The notes under the pieces are model-generated. The model saw only the letters and a list, made by a program, of their open reading frames with translations, searched no databases and was not told where the DNA came from. Of a stretch of DNA of 32,894 nucleotides, positions 17,118 through 25,467 are shown piece after piece; within the stretch, counting starts at the first letter, position 1, and every line of letters begins with the position of its first letter. The stretch is taken from contig RFSE01000049.1 of the NCBI GenBank assembly GCA_009924135.1, positions 1-32,894 of the forward strand. Reading direction: 5' to 3'. This DNA comes from Pseudomonadota bacterium. Lineage in GTDB: Bacteria > Verrucomicrobiota > Verrucomicrobiia > Limisphaerales > SXTU01. The position numbers were made by a program, and so were the translations under genes.

Positions 17118-18221
17118 TCAACGGATATCCACGAGGACTTTGCCCAGTACGTCCATCTTCGGAGTGATGCCAAGTCCGGGCGAAGTGCTGGCCTGCATGT
17201 AACCGTTGACGCGTTGCGGAGCGCCGTCGGCCGTGCTGACGGTGACGTAGCTGTTAAAGTCCGTGCTGGTGAAGCGGAATTCCTCGGGCGTGCTGTGCGC
17301 GAGATGCGCGATGGCGGCGGTCGTGATGTCGCCCCCCCAACTGTCTTCCAGCGTCATCGCGATGCCCATGCTCACGCAGAGGTCGCGGACCTGCCGGGTC
17401 TTGGTGAGGCCGCCGAGCTTGCTGATCTTGAGGTTCACCACGTCCATCGCGAGATCGGCCTTCGCGCGCAGGAGCATGTCGAGGCCGTCCACGTTTTCAT
17501 CCAGCACGAAGGGATGATCCGTGTGCCGGCGCACGGCCAGGCATTCCTCGTAAGTCAGGCAGGGTTGCTCGATGTACACATCCACATCGCGCACGCCGCG
17601 CACAACGCGGATGGCCTCGTGCTGCGTCCAGCCGGTGTTGGCATCCGCCACGAGCCGGTCGGTGGGCTGCAGCATCGCCCGGACGGCGCGGATGCGCACG
17701 ATGTCCACATCGGGATCGCCGCCAACTTTGAGCTGGAAGCGCGTGTAACCGGCAGCGCGATAGCCCGCGACCTTGCGCGCCATCGTCTCCGGGTCCTCCT
17801 GCGAAATCGCGCGGTACAGCCGCACACTCTCGCCGAAGCGCCCGCCCATGAGCACGCAGACCGGCAGGCCGGTCGCCTGGCCGAGGATGTCCCAGCACGC
17901 GATGTCGATGCCGCTCTTCACATAGGGATGGCCCTTGAGCGCGGCATCCATGCGGTGGTTTAGCTTGGCAAGCTCGCGTGGGTCGTAGCCCAACAAGTGC
18001 GGGGCCAGCTCGCGCAGTCCGGCGCGCACGCCCTCGGCATAGGCGGGCAGGTAAAACGGCCCCAGGGGACAGACCTCGCCGTAACCGACGAGTCCCGTGT
18101 CCGTCTCGACCCCGACGATGGTGCTGTCAAACACGCTGACGGATTTGCCGCCGGACCATTTGTACGTGCCCTCGTGAAGCGGCAGTTCAACGCGATGGGC
18201 GAAGATGCGAGTGATTTTCAC
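17118..18221 (-). CDS. Mandelate racemase/muconate lactonizing enzyme (enolase superfamily)
   Basis: 367 residues starting at a GTG (18221). The capping domain (about 1-125) is followed by a barrel. Metal ligands can be placed at D193 (VADANTGW), E218 (YIEQPC) and D241 (VLDENVDG). Catalytic Lys candidates are K165 ([13 protein letters not shown]) and K265 (NLKISKLGG). The position two before K165 is Gln (Q163) rather than Lys, so this lacks the first Lys of the usual KxK motif. The QLKVGGDP and YIEQPC patterns recall proline-derivative racemases/dehydratases (HpbD or cis-3-hydroxyproline dehydratase type), but I do not assign a substrate. No signal peptide, so it is cytoplasmic. It heads the minus-strand cluster and is divergent from a PAS-AraC regulator with an inverted repeat in between. 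Confidence 0.9.
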   Translation of the reverse strand: MKITRIFAHRVELPLHEGTYKWSGGKSVSVFDSTIVGVETDTGLVGYGEVCPLGPFYLPAYAEGVRAGLRELAPHLLGYDPRELAKLNHRMDAALKGHPYVKSGIDIACWDILGQATGLPVCVLMGGRFGESVRLYRAISQEDPETMARKVAGYRAAGYTRFQLKVGGDPDVDIVRIRAVRAMLQPTDRLVADANTGWTQHEAIRVVRGVRDVDVYIEQPCLTYEECLAVRRHTDHPFVLDENVDGLDMLLRAKADLAMDVVNLKISKLGGLTKTRQVRDLCVSMGIAMTLEDSWGGDITTAAIAHLAHSTPEEFRFTSTDFNSYVTVSTADGAPQRVNGYMQASTSPGLGITPKMDVLGKVLVDIR

Positions 18222-18229
18222 GCGGTCAG

Positions 18230-18265
18230 TTTAGGCCATGACACGAAGCCGGGTCTTGGCCTAAA
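18230..18265. promoter_or_regulatory. Candidate operator: 9-bp inverted repeat in divergent promoter
   Basis: TTTAGGCCA at 18230-18238 and TGGCCTAAA at 18257-18265 are perfect reverse complements with an 18-bp spacer. They lie in the 72-bp gap between the GTG of the enolase-superfamily gene and the ATG of the AraC-type regulator. The left arm is only 8 bp from the enolase GTG. The symmetry fits binding by a dimeric regulator, probably the adjacent PAS-AraC protein. This is inferred from position and symmetry only. Confidence 0.55.
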
Positions 18266-18293
18266 ATTCCGGCCCGACGTGAAAAGCAGCACA

Positions 18294-19028
18294 ATGCAAC
18301 CCGAACGTGCCTTGGTCATGGCTCCGACGCGTCCCGTGGACGTGGCGGTGCTGGAGAAGCTGTTTGACCAGGCCCCCGACGTGGCGTTCTTCATCAAGGA
18401 TGCCTCAGGACGTTACGTCACCGTCAACTCCTCGCTGGTCGAGCGCCATGGCCTGCGCCACAAGTCGCAGGTGATCGGCAAACGGCCCAGCGACATCTGC
18501 CCGGGTGAAATCGGCCGCATCCCCTCGGCTCAGGACGCCACCGTCCTGCGGACCGGCCGGCCGATCCTGGATCATCTCGAACTCCACTGGTACGCGCCGA
18601 ACAAGCCCGGCTGGTGCCTGACTACGAAGCTCCCGATGCGCGATGCCACAGGTGCCATCGTCGGACTGATCGGCATTTCGCGCGACGTGCGGGCTCCCAT
18701 CGAAACGCGCGACATCCCCGTCGAGTTCGCGGCGGCGTTGGGTGAGTTCGAGGGCAACGTCGCCGCCCCGGTCAGCCCGTCCATGCTGGCCAAGCGGGCG
18801 CGCATGGCCCCGCCCCGGCTGGCCCGCCTGATGAAACGGTTCTTCGGCCTGACACCCAGCCAGTTCATCACCAAGACCCGCATCGCGGCCGCGTCGCGGT
18901 TGTTGCGTGAGACCGACCAGTCCGTCGCCGAGATCGCGCTGGCCTGCGGTTTTTACGATCACAGCGCCTTCACGCGCGCGTTCCGGGCCGTCACCGGGGT
19001 GACGCCAACGCAGTTCCGGGCGGGATAG
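18294..19028 (+). CDS. AraC-family transcriptional regulator with N-terminal PAS domain
   Basis: 244 residues from the ATG at 18294; a GTG at 18279 is an alternative start, and the frame is open further upstream across the divergent gene without protein character. The N-terminal part (about 18-135) is a PAS domain: LEKLFDQAPDVAFFIKDASGRYVTVNSSLVE, then IGKRPSDICP, and GAIVGLIGISRDV at the end. The C-terminal part (about 160-244) has two helix-turn-helix motifs of the AraC type, ending VAEIALACGFYDHSAFTRAFRAVTGVTPTQFR. The absence of a sugar-binding AraC cupin means that PAS is the sensor, probably for a small ligand. The divergent enolase-superfamily cluster is the likely target. Verrucomicrobia have many PAS-AraC proteins of this layout. 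Confidence 0.88.
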   Translation: MQPERALVMAPTRPVDVAVLEKLFDQAPDVAFFIKDASGRYVTVNSSLVERHGLRHKSQVIGKRPSDICPGEIGRIPSAQDATVLRTGRPILDHLELHWYAPNKPGWCLTTKLPMRDATGAIVGLIGISRDVRAPIETRDIPVEFAAALGEFEGNVAAPVSPSMLAKRARMAPPRLARLMKRFFGLTPSQFITKTRIAAASRLLRETDQSVAEIALACGFYDHSAFTRAFRAVTGVTPTQFRAG

Positions 19029-19065
19029 GGTGAGCTCCTGAATCAAGCTTGGTCCGTGCCTCCCT

Positions 19066-19206
19066 GTGGCGTCAGGCGTCCCGCCTGACGTAGAGGGGGG
19101 CGTCCCGCCGCCCGGATAAGGGCAGCGGTGTACCCGAACGGTTCAGACTATTCGTACGCCTCCCTCCGCCGGGCGGGACGCCTGCCGCCACGGGGCTGGC
19201 TGCGGA
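19066..19206. repeat. Dispersed palindromic repeat, family A copy 2
   Basis: Ends at 19066-19085 (GTGGCGTCAGGCGTCCCGCC) and 19172-19191 (GGCGGGACGCCTGCCGCCAC) are reverse complements with one mismatch in 20. The flank GGGCTGGCTGCGG at 19193-19205 is shared with copy 1. The core differs from that of the copies at 1-160 and 31233-31374. It fills most of the gap between the AraC gene and the convergent PQQ propeller gene. Confidence 0.75.
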
Positions 19207-19213
19207 AGCCACC

Positions 19214-20473
19214 TTACTTGCTCCCGATGCAATACAGGATCTCCTGCCGCTGACCGTCCTTGCGGGCGGCCACCCGCATATAGATACGGCCACCGCAAAT
19301 CGTCGGGGTGGCCATGGCTTCATCGCCGAGCTGGTTTTCGCCGAGCGATTCAAAGGCGGTGGGCGTGGCCTTGAAGATGAAGGTGCGGCCCGCTTCGTTC
19401 ACCGCGTAGATGCGGTCGCCCACCTGCACGGGCGAAGCACTGAACCCGCCACCGAGCCGGCTCTTCCAGACTTCGGCCCCGGTCGCGAAGTTCCAGCACG
19501 CGGCGACTCCGGCGTCCTGCACGGCAAAGAGGTGGCCCTGATGAAAGAGCATCGAAGGCACATACACGCGGCTGCTGTTTTCCCAGGCGACGCTGCCGGT
19601 GCCATCGCCGCGAATGGCGGCCACGTGGTTCTTCGGGTAGCCGCCGCTGATGATGATGGCCTGGCCGTCGGTCACGGGGGACGTGACGCATTCGGTGGTC
19701 GAGCCTTTCGTTTCCCAGAGCACCTTGCCCGTGAGCGGGTCGAGGCTCGTGACCAGCTCGCAGCCGGTGAGGAGCAATTGGTCGCGGCCATTCACCTTGA
19801 GGATGATGGGCGAGGCGTAGTTCGGAAACTTCGGGCGTTCGTGCTCCCAGACGACCTTGCCGGTGGCGCGTTCGAGACCAGCGATCTTGCCGCCGCCTTT
19901 GTTGTCCGCCGAGACGATCACCAGCGACTGGTACACGGCGGGCGAGGTGGGAAAGCCCTGGTGCAGGATGTAATCGGTGACCTTGGTCTGCCAGAGCTGC
20001 TGGCCGTCACGGCTCAAGGCCGTGGTGTAAACCGCACCGTTGTGCAGGAAGTTGATGAAGACGCGCTGGCCGTCGCAGGCAGGCGTGGACGAGGCGAAGG
20101 AGCTTTTATCATTCCCCTTGGGAAACGCGCCGCGATGAATCTCCTTCTGCCAGACCTGCTTGCCCGTCGCCCGGTCGAAACACAACAACGACTGGATGCC
20201 TTCCGGGGCCTCGGCGGCGGCTAGAAACACCTGGTTGCCCACGACGATGGGCGAGCCATGACCGCGTCCCGGCACCGGAGCTTTCCAGAGAACGTTCTCC
20301 GTGTTGCTCCACTTGAGCGGCGGCTGCTGATTGGCATCGGCCACGCCATTGCGCTGCGGCCCGCGCCACCACGGCCAGTCCGTGGGGGCGATGGAAATTG
20401 GGTCCTGGGTAGCAGCGACAGCGAGAAACGTGGAAGCGAAGGCCGTGACGGCAATCGGAAGGAGATAACGCAT
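19214..20473 (-). CDS. Secreted PQQ-like beta-propeller protein
   Basis: 419 residues from the ATG at 20473, which gives a signal peptide (MRYLLPIAVTAFASTFLAVA); the frame upstream of it is not used. The mature protein begins WPWWRGPQRNGVAD, the hallmark of Planctomycetes/Verrucomicrobia propellers. Blades carry the PQQ-type motif: CFDRATGKQVWQKE, LERATGKVVWEHE, LDPLTGKVLWETKG and NFATGAEVWKSRLGG. This is an eight-bladed propeller of the BamB/quinoprotein type; it need not bind PQQ. A 10-bp gap to the upstream SGNH gene shows that the two form an operon (SGNH first). Function is unknown; an envelope or extracellular role is inferred from the signal peptide. Confidence 0.88.
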   Translation of the reverse strand: MRYLLPIAVTAFASTFLAVAATQDPISIAPTDWPWWRGPQRNGVADANQQPPLKWSNTENVLWKAPVPGRGHGSPIVVGNQVFLAAAEAPEGIQSLLCFDRATGKQVWQKEIHRGAFPKGNDKSSFASSTPACDGQRVFINFLHNGAVYTTALSRDGQQLWQTKVTDYILHQGFPTSPAVYQSLVIVSADNKGGGKIAGLERATGKVVWEHERPKFPNYASPIILKVNGRDQLLLTGCELVTSLDPLTGKVLWETKGSTTECVTSPVTDGQAIIISGGYPKNHVAAIRGDGTGSVAWENSSRVYVPSMLFHQGHLFAVQDAGVAACWNFATGAEVWKSRLGGGFSASPVQVGDRIYAVNEAGRTFIFKATPTAFESLGENQLGDEAMATPTICGGRIYMRVAARKDGQRQEILYCIGSK

Positions 20474-20483
20474 GGGACAAAGT

Positions 20484-21836
20484 TTACTTGGCTGGCACCA
20501 ACTCAAAATGCAGCTTCTTCGGCTGTGCCGCCGCGCGGATCTTCGCGTCCGCTGCTTCGACCTGTTTTGTCAGAGTGGCGAGGCGTTCCTTCAGTTCGGC
20601 CGTGGCTTCCGGGGCGCTCGCGGTGCGGGACAGGCCGCGCCATTGGCCCACGAGACCTTCCTTGGCTCCGACTTCCGCGAGCACCGCCTTGCCCTGCGCG
20701 GCGATGGCTCCCTGACCGAATGTGGTGATGTTGATCCCGTGCGCCAGGTCCTTGGCGCTTACCGTGCCGAGGTCGCCACCGTTCACTTTCAGGGTGTATT
20801 GCTCGGCGGTGAGGCCGGTGACCTTGAGCGTGTACTGGCTGAGTTCGAGAATGACCGGGTAGAGCGGCAGGACGGCGCGGGCGTCGTCGGGAATCGGGAA
20901 GGGCAGCGAGTCATCCAGGCGGTCGAAGGAGAGCTTGCCGTTCTCGGCCTTCGCTCCGTCCACCACGCAGCCCTTGACCTCGGTCACCTTGCCCTGCGCG
21001 TCCAGCGTCGCGCTGCTGACGAAGCCGTTCGCGCCCATTTCCTTGAGCAGCGCCGCCGCCATCGTGAGCTGGCCCGGAGGTCCGGGATGGACGGGGTCGC
21101 CCTGCATGGAGACGAGACGCGTGCTGCTCTTCTCCTGCGCTTCGAGAAACGCGCGGAGGTGATCGATGCCCGCGAGGCTGTCGTCCTTCGCCGCCGCCTT
21201 CAGCGGGGGAATTGCGTTGGCGATGTTCTCCCGGACCTTGTTGGTGCCCCAGATGTCGAGCAACTGGTGAAACTGGTCGGCGAACGGCGCGTTCTGGCCC
21301 ACGGCGAAGGTTTTCAACGCAACGGCGAACTGGTGCAACTTGGTGTTGCCGCCGGGCTTGGCGTTCGTGTCGCCGTTGTTGATGGGGCTGGAGGTGAAGA
21401 AGACCGGCCGGGCCGGGCCGGCGTTGATGCGCTGGCTGAGCGTGCTCATGTTGGCGATGAATTGCTCCACGCTGAACCCGCCCTGGTCGTTCATGCCCAG
21501 CTCGACGGAGACGACCGTGGGCTTCCAAGGGGCGATGTCCCAGTCGTAGCGCGCGAGGACCTTCGGGATGGTGTCGCCGCCGACGCCGGAATTGCGGAAG
21601 CGGAAGTTAAGCTTCGGGTAGCGCGCGAAACAGAAGGCCTCGTAGTAGTTCGAGTGCAGGTGCTGCGCGGTGATGCTGTCGCCCGCCATGACCCAAGTGT
21701 CGCCGTCCTTGAGGGGAAACTCATTGGCAGCGGCGGATTGGGTCAGCCCAGCCGTGAGGAACAGGGCGAGCGCGGCACCGCCAACAATGCAGGCCAGACG
21801 AGGCGCGAGGGATGAACGCAGATTGAAATGAGGCAT
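20484..21836 (-). CDS. Secreted SGNH/GDSL-family hydrolase
   Basis: 450 residues from the ATG at 21836, which gives the signal peptide MPHFNLRSSLAPRLACIVGG...; the frame is open upstream, but there it covers a repeat element. The four SGNH blocks are present: GDS (52-54, VMAGDSITAQ), Gly in GVGGD (84-88), Asn116 in ELGMND and Asp247-His250 in GDPVHP. These proteins are esterases or lipases acting on acyl or acetyl groups; the substrate is unknown. The C-terminal 130 residues are beta-rich and then helical (VEAADAKIRAAAQPKK). Cotranscribed with the PQQ propeller, which follows after 10 bp. Divergent from the YncE/phosphoesterase gene. Confidence 0.87.
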   Translation of the reverse strand: MPHFNLRSSLAPRLACIVGGAALALFLTAGLTQSAAANEFPLKDGDTWVMAGDSITAQHLHSNYYEAFCFARYPKLNFRFRNSGVGGDTIPKVLARYDWDIAPWKPTVVSVELGMNDQGGFSVEQFIANMSTLSQRINAGPARPVFFTSSPINNGDTNAKPGGNTKLHQFAVALKTFAVGQNAPFADQFHQLLDIWGTNKVRENIANAIPPLKAAAKDDSLAGIDHLRAFLEAQEKSSTRLVSMQGDPVHPGPPGQLTMAAALLKEMGANGFVSSATLDAQGKVTEVKGCVVDGAKAENGKLSFDRLDDSLPFPIPDDARAVLPLYPVILELSQYTLKVTGLTAEQYTLKVNGGDLGTVSAKDLAHGINITTFGQGAIAAQGKAVLAEVGAKEGLVGQWRGLSRTASAPEATAELKERLATLTKQVEAADAKIRAAAQPKKLHFELVPAK

Positions 21837-21916
21837 GGAGAGACTGTGGGAATCAGCCTGCGGGGAAGTCAACTGCGGTGTGGAGAGGACTGGCGGCGCG
21901 GGCCCGCTGTGCTTGG

Positions 21917-22065
21917 GGTGGCACCCGCGTCTCGCGGGTCGGTTCGGGTGTCCCGCCCGAACCGTTGGCGCACGGAGTAATGACAAGAACGGACACGCAG
22001 AACCGCAGCGCGACCAGAGTTTTCGGCGGGACGCCGAAAATTACCCGCGGGACGCGGGTTCCACC
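21917..22065. repeat. Inverted pair of palindromic repeats (REPIN-like), family E
   Basis: Outer arms 21917-21939 (GGTGGCACCCGCGTCTCGCG then GGT) and 22043-22065 are reverse complements at 21 of 23 positions. Each is followed inward by a second palindrome: TTCGGGTGTCCCGCCCGAA at about 21943-21961 and TTTTCGGCGGGACGCCGAAAA at about 22020-22040. The two units face each other across about 57 bp of unrelated sequence. It lies in the 333-bp divergent spacer between the SGNH and phosphoesterase genes. No promoter could be picked out in the rest. Confidence 0.75.
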
Positions 22066-22169
22066 CGAGGCAAGCGGGCGCGCGGCGGCCCTACGGGCGT
22101 CAGTGCTTCGGGTACGTCCTGCAGTCGTTGCTTCGGTGACTGGCCACGGTTGACGCGGGGAGCGGCGGG

Positions 22170-24986
22170 TTGAACAATCCTTCCGTGAATCTTGAGACAT
22201 CGCCTCTACGCCCCAGTTCTGTTGTCTGCGACCGCCGAGTTTGGGCAAGTGCGGACGTTGCGTTCGGCGCTCACAGAGCGCCACTACAGCCGTTGACCTG
22301 GCTGCTGGCACTCCCGTTCATCTTGCTCGCTCCAATAATAGCCGCCACCGCAGCCACCCCGGCCGCGCCCGGCCGTCCGCCCGGTTCCAGCGAGCACGTC
22401 GGGCGCTTTGCGACCAATCGCACGGTGACGCCGGTGAACCAGGTCGTCACCCCGGCGGGCCTGCAAGTCAGCCTGCCCGGTCTGCGACCGCAGGCGCTGG
22501 CCCTCAGCCCGAACGGCCGGCTGCTGGTCACGGCCGGCAAGACCAGCGAATTGGTCGTCGTGGACCCGGCCACGGGCAAGATCCTCCAACGGGTGGCGCT
22601 CCCGTCTGAAAAGCAGAATGAACCGCTGCCGGACGTCGTTTCGCCGAACATCCTCCAGCCCGACGCCAAGGGCCAGGTGAGCTACACCGGCCTGATCTTC
22701 TCGCCGGACGGCAAACGCATCTACCTCGCGAACGTGAATGGCAGCGTGAAAGTTTTTACCGTCACACCGGACGAGAAGGTCGTCGGGTCGCACTCGATTC
22801 CGCTGCCACCGGCCGATGCCCCGCGTCGCAAAATCGAAATCCCGGCCGGGCTGACCCTCTCGCTCGATGGCACGCGCCTTTACGTCGCCTTCAATCTTTC
22901 GAACCGGCTGGGTGAGTTTGATACGGCCACTGGCAAGCTGCTGCGGACGTTCGAAGTGGGCGTGGCCCCCTACGATGTCGCGCTCGCCGCCGGCAAAGCC
23001 TACGTCAGCAACTGGGGCGGACGGCGGCCACAGGCAGGCGACGCCACCGGCCCGGCAGGTCGCGGCACGGAGGTGCGGGTGGACCCGGTCACGTATGTCG
23101 CGAACGAAGGTTCGGTGACAGTGATTGATCTCGCGACGGGGCAGGTGCGCGCGCAAGTGCTCGTGCATCGTCACGCCTCAGCGCTCGTGGCCTCGCCGGA
23201 TTTCCGGCACGTCGTCTGCGCAAACGCGGCGGACGACAACCTCAGCGTGATCGAAACCGCCACGGATACCGTGGTCGAAACGATCTGGGTGAAGCAAAGC
23301 CCGGCGGACATCTTCGGAGCTTCACCGAGCGCGCTGGCCTTCGATGCGAAGGGCCGGACGCTTTACGTGGCCAATGGCACCCAGAACGCCATCGCGGTGG
23401 TGGAGTTCAAGCCGGGCAGTTCCAAATTGCAGGGCTTGATTCCCGTCGGCTGGTTCCCGGGGGCCATCGCGTTCCACCCCTTCCGCAATCAATTGTGCGT
23501 CGCGAACATCAAGGGCGTCAGCGACGTGAAACGGACCGAGAAGGCGACGGGCAATCCCGGCTTCAACTCACACCAGCACTTCGGCTCGCTCTCGCTGGTG
23601 CCCGTGCCGCCGAAGCAGGCGTTGCCCGGGCTTTCGAGCATCGTGTGGCGGAACTACCGCCGCGAGCAGCTTGCCTTCACCAAGCTGCCGCCCCGCCCCG
23701 GCCAGCCGGCCCGGCCCGTGCCCGAACGCATCGGCGAGCCGAGCGTGTTCAAGCACGTGGTCTATGTCATCAAGGAGAACCGCACGTATGACCAGGTGCT
23801 GGGCGACCTCAAGCCCGGCAACGGCGACCCGGGCCTGTGCATCTTCCCCGAGCGCATCACGCCGAACCAGCACAAGCTGGCGCGCGAGTTCGTGACCCTG
23901 GACAACACCTATTGCAGCGGCATCCTGAGCGCGGACGGCCACCAGTGGAGCACGACCGCCTTCGCGACGGATTACATGGAGAAGTCCTTCGCCGGGTTCC
24001 CGCGCAGTTATCCCGATGGCATGGGCGAGGATGAGATGGACGCACTGGCCTATGCGCCCACGGGCTTCCTTTGGGACAACGTGCTCAAGCACGGCAAGAC
24101 CCTGCGTGACTACGGCGAGTTTGCGGTCCCCGCCGTGCGCTGGTCCGATGCGAAACGCAAAGGCTCGCCGAAGTGGACGGATTGCTGGCGGGAATACAAA
24201 GAACGCAAAGGCGACGTGATCTTCGCCAGCACACCCGCCGTGAAGTCGCTGACCCCGTATCTGGCGACGAACTCCGTGGGCTGGGACATGGCCGTGCCGG
24301 ACCAGTTCCGTGCGGATTACTTCATCAACGAGCTGAAGCAGTACGAGGCCAAAGGCGGATTCCCCAACCTCGTGATCATCTGCCTGCCCAACGATCACAC
24401 CAGCGGCACGAGCGCCAGCTCGCCCACGCCCGCCGCGTGCGTGGCGGACAACGACCTGGCCCTCGGGCGCATCGTCGAAGCGATCAGCCGCAGCAAGTTT
24501 TGGAAGGAAACGGCGATCTTCGCAATTGAGGACGACCCGCAGGCGGGCTTCGATCATGTGAGCGGCTACCGCACGACGGCCTATTGCGTCAGCCCCTACA
24601 CGAAGCGCGGGGCCGTGGTGAGCACGCAGTACAACACCACCAGCCTCATCCGCACCATGGAGCAGATCCTCGGCCTGCCGCCGATGAACCAGTTCGATGC
24701 GACCGCCACGCCGATGTTTGACTGCTTCACGGAGACGCCGGACCTGACGCCCTTCACCTTCGTGCCGAACAACGTGCCGCTTGACCAGATGAATGTCGCG
24801 GCTAACACGATCAAAGACCACTTGCTGAAGCAGCACGCGAACGCCTCGGCGCGCATGAACTTCAAGCAGGCGGACAAGTGCCCCGAGGATTTGCTCAACC
24901 GCATCCTCTGGCACGCGATGAAGGGCAGCGCTGCGCCCTATCCGGCCTGGGCCATCACGGCGGGGGCGAAGGATTGGGATGACTAA
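22170..24986 (+). CDS. YncE-like beta-propeller fused to alkaline-phosphatase-type phosphoesterase
   Basis: 938 residues. The start is probably the TTG at 22170, which has GGGGAG 7-8 bases upstream; a GTG at 22185 is an alternative. A hydrophobic segment (about 42-60, LTWLLALPFILLAPIIAAT) anchors or exports it. Residues about 80-500 form a YVTN/YncE propeller with repeated SPNGRLLVTAGKTSELVVVD, LSLDGTRLYVAFNL and DAKGRTLYVANGT strands. From about 525 there is a phosphoesterase domain (KHVVYVIKENRTYDQVLGD, PNDHTSG, EDDPQAGFDHVSGYRT) with the Asp/His-rich metal segments of the alkaline phosphatase superfamily. The substrate is not known. The same fusion architecture is known in Planctomycetes and Verrucomicrobia. 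Confidence 0.9.
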   Translation: MNNPSVNLETSPLRPSSVVCDRRVWASADVAFGAHRAPLQPLTWLLALPFILLAPIIAATAATPAAPGRPPGSSEHVGRFATNRTVTPVNQVVTPAGLQVSLPGLRPQALALSPNGRLLVTAGKTSELVVVDPATGKILQRVALPSEKQNEPLPDVVSPNILQPDAKGQVSYTGLIFSPDGKRIYLANVNGSVKVFTVTPDEKVVGSHSIPLPPADAPRRKIEIPAGLTLSLDGTRLYVAFNLSNRLGEFDTATGKLLRTFEVGVAPYDVALAAGKAYVSNWGGRRPQAGDATGPAGRGTEVRVDPVTYVANEGSVTVIDLATGQVRAQVLVHRHASALVASPDFRHVVCANAADDNLSVIETATDTVVETIWVKQSPADIFGASPSALAFDAKGRTLYVANGTQNAIAVVEFKPGSSKLQGLIPVGWFPGAIAFHPFRNQLCVANIKGVSDVKRTEKATGNPGFNSHQHFGSLSLVPVPPKQALPGLSSIVWRNYRREQLAFTKLPPRPGQPARPVPERIGEPSVFKHVVYVIKENRTYDQVLGDLKPGNGDPGLCIFPERITPNQHKLAREFVTLDNTYCSGILSADGHQWSTTAFATDYMEKSFAGFPRSYPDGMGEDEMDALAYAPTGFLWDNVLKHGKTLRDYGEFAVPAVRWSDAKRKGSPKWTDCWREYKERKGDVIFASTPAVKSLTPYLATNSVGWDMAVPDQFRADYFINELKQYEAKGGFPNLVIICLPNDHTSGTSASSPTPAACVADNDLALGRIVEAISRSKFWKETAIFAIEDDPQAGFDHVSGYRTTAYCVSPYTKRGAVVSTQYNTTSLIRTMEQILGLPPMNQFDATATPMFDCFTETPDLTPFTFVPNNVPLDQMNVAANTIKDHLLKQHANASARMNFKQADKCPEDLLNRILWHAMKGSAAPYPAWAITAGAKDWDD

Positions 24987-25036
24987 CTTGTGGCGTTGTT
25001 GTATTCGGTCGCATTCTCAGTCAATCAGGACTTGAT

Positions 25037-25061
25037 GTGTGAGAGTGCGAGGGTGTGAGAG
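25037..25061. repeat. Left flank of four-helix-bundle gene, inverted repeat
   Basis: GTGTGAGAGTGCGAGGGTGT, then GAGAG, is a near reverse complement of 25495-25519 (20 of 25 positions). It ends one base before the ATG of the four-helix-bundle gene. Confidence 0.55.
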
Positions 25062-25062
25062 T

Positions 25063-25467
25063 ATGAGTGAAGAGGCGTTGAACCTTCGAAAGCCGCTGGT
25101 GAAACGGCACACGGACCTTGAGGTGTATCAGCTGGCGTTTACGGCGGCGATGGAGGTGTTCGAGTTGAGCAAGCGATTCCCCAAGGAGGAAACTTATTCG
25201 CTCACGGACCAGATGAGCCGGTCGTCGCGTTCCGTTTGTGCGAATCTCGCCGAAGCGTGGCGCAAGCGCCGCTACGAAGCCGCCTTCATCAGCAAGCTGG
25301 GCGAGTGCGAGGCCGAGGCCGCCGAGACGCAGACCTGGTTGCAGGTCGCCGTGCAGTGCGGTTATCTCGAACGCGAAACGGTCAAAAAGCTTTTCCAAGA
25401 CTACGATCACGTCATCGCCATGCTTGTGCGAATGATCACAAACGCCGACCATTGGACCATCAAATGA
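25063..25467 (+). CDS. Four-helix-bundle protein of the 23S rRNA-IVP (TIGR02436) family
   Basis: 134 residues. The ATG at 25063 is preferred over the GTG at 25039, which lies in the flanking repeat. It matches the family: KRHTDLEVYQLAFTAAMEVF, then FPKEETYSLTDQMSRSSRSV and ANLAEAWRKRRYEAAF, ending with a helix around CGYLERETVKKLFQDYDHVIAML. In other bacteria such proteins are encoded within intervening sequences of 23S rRNA genes; here it is outside rRNA. The molecular function is unknown. The gene is bracketed by an inverted repeat (25037-25061 and 25495-25519), which suggests that it moves as a small cassette. Its TGA overlaps the ATG of the next gene (ATGA). Confidence 0.87.
   Translation: MSEEALNLRKPLVKRHTDLEVYQLAFTAAMEVFELSKRFPKEETYSLTDQMSRSSRSVCANLAEAWRKRRYEAAFISKLGECEAEAAETQTWLQVAVQCGYLERETVKKLFQDYDHVIAMLVRMITNADHWTIK

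Noticed and set aside
17997-18293. N-terminal extension of the PAS-AraC frame
   Set aside because: It overlaps the divergent enolase gene and has no domain character.
22271-23174. Antisense frames in the phosphoesterase gene
   Set aside because: Shadows; the plus-strand frame has a continuous propeller and phosphoesterase domain.
25236-25463. N-terminal extension of the second SGNH hydrolase
   Set aside because: It lies inside the four-helix-bundle gene in another frame.
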